Shown: positions 59,781-64,000 of the stretch, piece by piece
Numbering within the stretch: position 1 is the first letter of the stretch
How the letters are laid out: each line of letters starts with the position of its first letter
NCBI RefSeq assembly: GCF_031456545.1
Contig: NZ_JAVDUV010000001.1
Location: 1,922,001 to 1,986,000, forward strand
Direction of reading: 5' to 3'
Length of the DNA: 64,000 nucleotides
Origin: Agromyces sp. 3263
Lineage (GTDB): Bacteria > Actinomycetota > Actinomycetes > Actinomycetales > Microbacteriaceae
Notes under the pieces: model-generated
What the model saw: the letters and a program-made list of their open reading frames with translations, nothing else
The model's database searches: none
Told to the model about the DNA's origin: nothing
Translations under genes and position numbers: made by a program

Positions 59781-61133
59781 TCACGCCCCCGTGAAGACCA
59801 GCCAGAGCAGCAGGCCGTTCAGGGTGATGAGGAACACGGATGCCGCGACGCCGGCGGCCGTCGTGCCCCAGTGGTTCGCATAGCGCCCGAGCACGCTGCG
59901 CCGCGCGGTGACGGACACGAGCGGGATGAGCGCGAACGGGATGCCGAACGAGAGCACTACCTGGCTCAGCACGAGCGAGACCGTGGGGTCGAAGCCGAGC
60001 GCGAGGATGACGAGCGCGGGGATGAGGGTGACGAGGCGGCGGGCGATCAGCGGCACGCGCACGTGCAGCAGCCCGCGCATGATCTCGGCGCCGGCGTAGG
60101 CGCCGACCGAGGTCGAGGCGAGCCCCGAGGCGAGCAGGCCGACCGCGAAGAGGGTGGCGACGAGCGGTCCGAGCGAGACCTGCAGGGCGGCGTACGCGCC
60201 CTCGAGGCTGTTCGTGCCGGCGACTCCGGAGAGGTTCGCCGCGGCGAGCAGCAGGATGCAGAGGTTCACGGTGCCGGCGATCGCCATCGCGATCGAGACG
60301 TCCCAGCGGGTGGCGATGAGCAGGCGGCGGGTGGGGATGCGGCGTCCGGCCTCGACGGGGTCGCCGGCGTCCGCTGCGACCCCCGCCGGCGGCTCCCCGA
60401 AGGGGCGCGCCTGGGGTGAGAAGCGGTCGCGGCTGAGGGCGGAGTGCGCGTAGATGGCGTGCGGCATGATCGTCGCGCCGAGGATGGATGCCGCGAGCAG
60501 CACCGAGTTGGCGTCGGCGAACCGCGGCACGAGCCCGCCGATGACCCCGGCGGCGTCGGGCGGGGCGACGAAGACGCCGACGCTGAAGCCGATCGTGATG
60601 ATGACGAGCAGGCCGATGATCACGAACTCGAACGGTCGTGCTCCGCGGCGCGACTGGATGACGAGGAGCACGAGCGAGACGCCGCCCGTGATGAGTCCGC
60701 CCCAGACGAGCGGAATCCCGAAGAGCAGGTTGAGCGCGACCGCCCCGCCGATGACCTCGGCGAGATCGGTGGCCATGGCGACGAGCTCTGCCTGCAGCCA
60801 GTAGGCCCGCCGTCCCCAGCGGTTGCCGATGCGTTCGCCGAGCACTTCGGGGAGGCTCTTGCCGGTGACGACGCCGAGCTTCGCCGAGAGGTACTGGATG
60901 AGCCACGCCATGGTGTTGCCGAGCACCACCACCCAGACGAGCAGGTAGCCGTATTGCGCGCCGGCGGTCATGTTGCTCGCGACATTGCCCGGATCCAGGT
61001 AGGCGACGCCCGCCACGAGCGCCGGGCCGATCAGCCAGGCGAGCCGGGGCAGCGAGGCCGGCGGGCCGCCGGCTGCGGTCGCAGCTGCCCGCGTCGGGGA
61101 CCGCGTCGTCGCGGCATCCGCTGATTTCGGCAT
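59781..61133 (-). CDS. mntH: Nramp-family Mn(II)/Fe(II) transporter
   Basis: 450 residues with 11 predicted helices. The Nramp metal-site motifs are present: YLDPGNVASNMTAGAQYGY in helix 1 (DPGN, residues ~45-48) and ASILGATIMPHAIYAHSAL in helix 6 (MPH, ~228-230). ELVAMATDLAEVIGGA and QLLLSFGIPFALIPL-like segments also fit. It imports divalent manganese (or iron) with protons. Two TTTCGG-N4-CCGAAA boxes at the start point to control by the DtxR/MntR regulator at 56141-56815. The start ATG (61133) lies inside the first box. Confidence 0.93.
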   Translation of the reverse strand: MPKSADAATTRSPTRAAATAAGGPPASLPRLAWLIGPALVAGVAYLDPGNVASNMTAGAQYGYLLVWVVVLGNTMAWLIQYLSAKLGVVTGKSLPEVLGERIGNRWGRRAYWLQAELVAMATDLAEVIGGAVALNLLFGIPLVWGGLITGGVSLVLLVIQSRRGARPFEFVIIGLLVIITIGFSVGVFVAPPDAAGVIGGLVPRFADANSVLLAASILGATIMPHAIYAHSALSRDRFSPQARPFGEPPAGVAADAGDPVEAGRRIPTRRLLIATRWDVSIAMAIAGTVNLCILLLAAANLSGVAGTNSLEGAYAALQVSLGPLVATLFAVGLLASGLASTSVGAYAGAEIMRGLLHVRVPLIARRLVTLIPALVILALGFDPTVSLVLSQVVLSFGIPFALIPLVSVTARRSVLGRYANHWGTTAAGVAASVFLITLNGLLLWLVFTGA

Positions 61134-61140
61134 GCCGAAA
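61125..61140. promoter_or_regulatory. MntR/DtxR-type box 1 (overlaps mntH start codon)
   Basis: TTTCGGCATGCCGAAA is a perfect 16-bp palindrome (six-base arms, CATG centre) that includes the mntH ATG. A regulator bound here would block initiation. Confidence 0.8.
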
Positions 61141-61151
61141 GATTACACAGA

Positions 61152-61167
61152 TTTCGGTGACCCGAAA
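61152..61167. promoter_or_regulatory. MntR/DtxR-type box 2
   Basis: TTTCGG, TGAC, CCGAAA: the same six-base arms and four-base centre as box 1, centred 27 bases away. Two identical-arm sites in the promoter/start region are strong evidence for a true operator pair. Confidence 0.8.
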
Positions 61168-61291
61168 AGCCTGACGGTCTCGCCGCGACAGGAGTATGGT
61201 GCGTCGCATCGGACGGCCTGCACTGGGCCGGGGCCCCACCATGTTGGGGAGCATCGTGGTCGTCCGGCACATCACCCGGAGGTGGAACATC

Positions 61292-61603
61292 ATGAAACGA
61301 GCAGTCATCGGCTGCGCCGTCGCACTGGGCCTCGTGCTCGGCGGCGGTGCCGGAGCGGCATTCGCCGGCGAGACCGGCGGCCACGGCCAACCGGTCCCCG
61401 GAGCGGAAACGGCCAATTCGGCCTGCGCATACTCGGGGCAGGATGTGCCCGATGCGATGGAGGGCAACCCGCCCGGCTTCGATGACGACTTCGTCACCGG
61501 CGGCCACGTGCAGAGCTACGGCCAGTGGGTCCGCGGCGGATACAAGGACGTCGTGCCGAGCCCCGGTGACGCCTGCCGCGGCGGCGTCGAGTTCGGAGGG
61601 TGA
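61292..61603 (+). CDS. Small secreted protein, hypothetical
   Basis: 103 residues with a clean signal peptide (VIGCAVALGLVLGGGAGAAF, cut near AFA-GE) and a mature part with two cysteines (SACAYSGQDVPDAMEGNPPG and GDACRGGVEFGG) joined by VQSYGQWVRGGY. This pattern occurs in other uncharacterised actinobacterial exported proteins. GGAGG upstream fixes ATG 61292. It is divergent from mntH and could share its metal-responsive region, but has no metal motif itself. Confidence 0.75.
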   Translation: MKRAVIGCAVALGLVLGGGAGAAFAGETGGHGQPVPGAETANSACAYSGQDVPDAMEGNPPGFDDDFVTGGHVQSYGQWVRGGYKDVVPSPGDACRGGVEFGG

Positions 61604-61622
61604 TGCGCTTCCGCACCACCGA

Positions 61623-61652
61623 CCGACCCCGGCGCGAGCGCGCCGGGGTCGG
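61623..61652 (+). terminator. GC-rich hairpin terminator
   Basis: CCGACCCCGGCGCG (61623-61636) and its exact complement (61639-61652) around two bases, 20 bases after the small secreted protein's stop. Confidence 0.8.
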
Positions 61653-61680
61653 CCTCGTTCCACCCGGCTAGCCTTGCCTC

Positions 61681-62373
61681 GTGGATACAGCCGACCCCAA
61701 CCGCGCCGTCGACGCGCATGAGCGAGCGGATGCCGCCGAACCGACGGAACCCGCCGAGCCGACCCTTCCGCACGGCGTCGGCCCGTGGCCCGGCGGGCCC
61801 TCGGCCTGGCCGGCCGATCCGCATTTCGACCTCGAGCTGCTCGAGCACGGCGACACCCGCAACGTCGTCGATCGCTATCGGTACTGGCGCATGGAGGCGA
61901 TCGTCGCCGACCTCGACACGCGGCGGCATCCGTTCCACGTCGCCATCGAGAACTGGCAGCACGACATGAACATCGGCTCGATCGTGCGCACCGCGAACGC
62001 GTTCGCCGCCGACACCGTGCACATCATCGGGCGCCGGCGCTGGAACAAGCGGGGCGCCATGGTCACCGACCGGTACCAGCACCTCCGCTACCACCCGGAT
62101 GTCGCCGCCTTCGCCGAGTGGGCCCACGCGGCATCCGTGCCCATCGTGGCGGTCGACAACGTCGAGGGTGCCGTGCCGATCGAGGCGTTCGAGTGGCCCG
62201 AGCGATGCGTGCTGCTCTTCGGCCAGGAGGGACCGGGCCTCTCCGACCAGGCGACCGCCGCCGCCGACGCCGTCGTCGAGATCACGCAGTACGGGTCGAC
62301 CCGGTCGCTCAACGCGAGCGCGGCAGCGGCGATCGCGATGCACTCGTGGGTGCTCATGCACGCGGTGCGCTGA
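61681..62373 (+). CDS. SPOUT-class RNA 2'-O-methyltransferase (TrmH family)
   Basis: 230 residues from GTG 61681. The SPOUT knot is marked by IENWQHDMNIGSIVRTANAF (motif 1, Asn/Arg, residues ~96-115), LLFGQEGPGLSDQAT (motif 2) and EITQYGSTRSLNASAAAAIA (motif 3, ~200-219). It methylates a ribose in tRNA or rRNA with S-adenosylmethionine; the exact nucleotide is unknown. An acidic, Pro-rich N-terminal 50 residues precede the domain. TAGCCT sits just upstream with no ribosome site, so the mRNA is probably leaderless. Confidence 0.9.
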   Translation: MDTADPNRAVDAHERADAAEPTEPAEPTLPHGVGPWPGGPSAWPADPHFDLELLEHGDTRNVVDRYRYWRMEAIVADLDTRRHPFHVAIENWQHDMNIGSIVRTANAFAADTVHIIGRRRWNKRGAMVTDRYQHLRYHPDVAAFAEWAHAASVPIVAVDNVEGAVPIEAFEWPERCVLLFGQEGPGLSDQATAAADAVVEITQYGSTRSLNASAAAAIAMHSWVLMHAVR

Positions 62374-62406
62374 GGGTCGCAACGATCGCGTCGGATGCCG
62401 CGAGGA

Positions 62407-62427
62407 ACACGCCATCCGATGGCGTGT
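62407..62427. promoter_or_regulatory. 21-bp palindrome upstream of the PPOX gene
   Basis: ACACGCCATC, a single C, then GATGGCGTGT: perfect 10-base arms in the 82-base gap, ending 28 bases before the next start. It is a likely operator, or a terminator stem for the preceding gene. Confidence 0.55.
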
Positions 62428-62455
62428 GCCGGGCCGGCGGCCATACCGTGGGGGC

Positions 62456-63091
62456 ATGGTCGAGCAGAGCGAACGCGGCGTGCCCATCACCTCGGCGGGC
62501 GAGCTCGAGGCGATCGTCGGCAGGCCCTTGCCGGCCGCGGCCGGCAAGTCCCGTTCCCGCCTGCACGAGGTCGACCTCGCCTGGCTCGCGGCGGCACCGC
62601 TCGCGTTCGTCGCCACCTCCGACGAGCGCGGCGCCCTCGACGTGTCGCCGAAGGGCGATCCCGCGGGCTTCGTGACGGTGCTCGACGACACCACGATCGC
62701 CCTCCCCGAGCGCCCGGGCAACCGCCGCGCGGACGGCTTCCACAACATCCTCCGCAACCCTCGCGTGGGGCTGATCTTCGTCATCCCGGGGCGGGGCGAC
62801 ACGCTGCGCGTCAACGGTCGCGCGACGATCGTGCGCGACGCCCCGTTCCTCGACCGCATGGTGGTGCGCGGCCACCGTCCCACCCTCGCCGTGCTCGTCG
62901 ACATCGAGGAGGTCTTCTTCCACTGCTCGAAGGCGTTCCTGCGCTCGAAGGCGTGGCAGCCCGAGACGTGGACGCCTGACGCCGCACCGCGTCGTGCGGT
63001 GATCGCGCAGGCGGTGGAACGCCAGGGCGAGTCGCTCGACGCGCTCGACGAGTACTACGGCCCCCGGTACGCCGAGGGCATCTACGGCTGA
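62456..63091 (+). CDS. Pyridoxamine 5'-phosphate oxidase-like FMN protein
   Basis: 211 residues resembling the MSMEG_1061/DR_2398 group of PPOX-fold flavoproteins: SRLHEVDLAWLAAAPLAFVA (residues ~33-52), DVSPKGDPAGFVTVLDDTTI, IALPERPGNRRADGFHNILR (FMN-phosphate site, ~79-98), VGLIFVIPGRGDTLRVNGRA and VEEVFFHCSKAFLRSKAW-like end. These bind FMN or F420 and reduce or oxidise unknown small molecules. Normal length. A palindrome lies just upstream. Confidence 0.87.
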   Translation: MVEQSERGVPITSAGELEAIVGRPLPAAAGKSRSRLHEVDLAWLAAAPLAFVATSDERGALDVSPKGDPAGFVTVLDDTTIALPERPGNRRADGFHNILRNPRVGLIFVIPGRGDTLRVNGRATIVRDAPFLDRMVVRGHRPTLAVLVDIEEVFFHCSKAFLRSKAWQPETWTPDAAPRRAVIAQAVERQGESLDALDEYYGPRYAEGIYG

Positions 63092-63110
63092 CGCGCGGTC
63101 TCGCCGGGCG

Positions 63111-63175
63111 CCGGCCACGCGGCATCCGTGGCCCTCGCATGCCCGGCCACGCGGCATCCGTCGCCCTCGTGCGCG
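63111..63175. repeat. Tandem pair of CGGCCACGCGGCATCCGT units
   Basis: Two ~31-base direct copies between the PPOX gene and corA, each containing the GCGGCATCC motif followed by (G/C)GCCCTCG. The same CGGCCACGCGGCATCC string forms the right arm of the hairpin at 42898-42914. Confidence 0.75.
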
Positions 63176-63219
63176 TGTCGATGGGCCCGCGGATGCCGCG
63201 GCCGACCAGACTTGGGCCG

Positions 63220-64000
63220 ATGCCCGTCGTCGACAACGCGATCTACTCGGGCGGCCGCCGGGTCGCCACCCCCGCCTCGCTCGAGGAGACCTTCGAGACC
63301 CGTGAGACGCACGGCGGCTTCGCGTGGATCGGCCTCTACCGCCCGACCGACGCCGAGCTCGACGCCCTGGCGAGCGAGTTCGGCCTGCACCCGCTCGCCG
63401 TCGAGGACGCGAAGAAGGGCCATCAGCGGGCGAAGCTCGAGCGCTACGGCGACAGCCTCTTCGTCGTGCTGCGTCCCGCCCGCTACCTCGACGCGCAGGA
63501 GCAGGTGGAGTTCGGCGAGTTGCACGTGTTCATCGGGCCCGACTTCGCCATCACCATCCGCCGCGCCGAGTCCCCCGACCTCGCCAGCGTCCGCCGCCGG
63601 CTCGAGTCCTCGCCCGACCTGCTCGCGAAGGGTCCGGAGGCGGTGCTCTACGCGGTGCTCGACGAGGTCGTCGACGAGTACTCGCCGGTCGACGCGGGTC
63701 TCGAGAACGACATCGACGAGATCGAGGAGCAGCTGTTCTCGGGCGACCCAGAGGTGACCCGGCGCATCTACGACCTGGCGAGCGAGGTCATGGAGTTCCA
63801 GCGGGCGACCCGACCGCTCGTGGCCATGTTCGACGGCCTCGAGCGGGGCTTCGAGAAGTACGCCGTCGACCTCGAGCTGCAACGTTACCTGCGGGACGTG
63901 AAGGACCACGTCATCCGGATCATCGAGCGCGGCGACACGTTCCGCCAGCTGCTGCAGAACGCGTTGCAGGTGCACTCGACGCTGGTGGCGCAGCGGCAGA
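63220..64000 (+). CDS. corA: CorA-family Mg/Co transporter, 5' part
   Basis: The first 260 residues are visible; the frame runs off the window. The N-terminal soluble domain has FAWIGLYRPTDAELDALASE, FGLHPLAVEDAKKGHQRAKL (residues ~55-74, typical CorA), a regulatory acidic helix (DIDEIEEQLFSGD) and the long stalk helix (YLRDVKDHVIRIIERGDTFR). The membrane GMN motif lies beyond the end. It imports Mg2+ as a pentamer. The ATG at 63220 is preferred; ATG 63181 is in frame but adds an Arg/Pro-rich leader. Confidence 0.9.
   Translation, partial: MPVVDNAIYSGGRRVATPASLEETFETRETHGGFAWIGLYRPTDAELDALASEFGLHPLAVEDAKKGHQRAKLERYGDSLFVVLRPARYLDAQEQVEFGELHVFIGPDFAITIRRAESPDLASVRRRLESSPDLLAKGPEAVLYAVLDEVVDEYSPVDAGLENDIDEIEEQLFSGDPEVTRRIYDLASEVMEFQRATRPLVAMFDGLERGFEKYAVDLELQRYLRDVKDHVIRIIERGDTFRQLLQNALQVHSTLVAQRQ

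Noticed and set aside
56944..61497. A 1517-codon minus-strand open frame across the lyase, intergenic DNA and mntH
   Set aside because: It is out of frame with mntH and covers the lyase antisense; composition is Arg/Val-rich noise. The true mntH is 59781-61133.

Overview
The window is chromosomal DNA from a very GC-rich actinobacterium. The best guess is the family Microbacteriaceae (Agromyces/Microbacterium-like). That rests on the base composition, the strong GGAGG ribosome sites mixed with apparently leaderless starts, the LAxTG-like cell-wall sorting signals, and an F420-0/Fo importer cassette of a kind known only from Actinobacteria. Family or genus is inference. No rRNA, tRNA or CRISPR array was seen.

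Layout. Bases 1-8 kb hold small membrane proteins, an S4 RNA-binding protein, a TMEM175-like channel, a MarR regulator divergent from an amidohydrolase with a clear palindromic operator between them, an MFS exporter, a Lon-N protein, a papain-like protease and an anchored surface protein. Bases 8-21 kb look accessory: a DUF1254/1214 protein bracketed by 27-bp direct repeats, many lineage-specific small membrane proteins and lipoproteins, a DeoR regulator with a DUF4406 gene, a PadR-led three-gene operon, a SUKH/SMI1 protein, a serine resolvase, and a decayed IS5-type insertion sequence with intact CTAG duplications. Several short dispersed repeats cluster here, and the GGATGCCGC motif that fills the rest of the window is scarce.

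Bases 21.5-27.7 kb (minus strand) carry a three-gene ABC importer of the F420-0/Fo type, a DMT-family permease, an NAD-dependent epimerase and cofD/fbiA, so this block concerns acquisition or assembly of coenzyme F420. Bases 27.9-31.5 kb encode a 1201-residue repeat-rich wall protein, followed by an EF-G-like GTPase.

Bases 33.8-45.8 kb form a catabolic locus. A MocR-type regulator is divergent from a nine-gene array: nitrilase/beta-ureidopropionase, dihydropyrimidinase, a luciferase-like (TIGR03842-type) oxidoreductase, a four-component THI5-type ABC importer, a class III aminotransferase and a CoA-acylating semialdehyde dehydrogenase. Together these would import a pyrimidine-like compound and convert the dihydropyrimidine via N-carbamoyl-beta-alanine, beta-alanine and malonate semialdehyde to acetyl-CoA. 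No classical dihydropyrimidine dehydrogenase is present in the array.

Bases 46-64 kb are mostly housekeeping: a CinA-type amidohydrolase, enoyl-CoA hydratase, a frameshifted lipoprotein, a LysR regulator, an overlapping pyrE / septum-formation-domain protein / ribokinase / nucleoside hydrolase operon, a HAD phosphatase, a DtxR/MntR regulator, a secreted PL11 rhamnogalacturonan lyase, an Nramp Mn transporter with two MntR-type boxes, a SPOUT RNA methyltransferase, a PPOX flavoprotein and the 5' part of corA.

The most unusual global signal is the dense dispersion of GGATGCCGC/GCGGCATCC from about 21 kb onward, both inside genes and as inverted pairs that form terminator-like hairpins. This architecture resembles DNA-uptake sequences.
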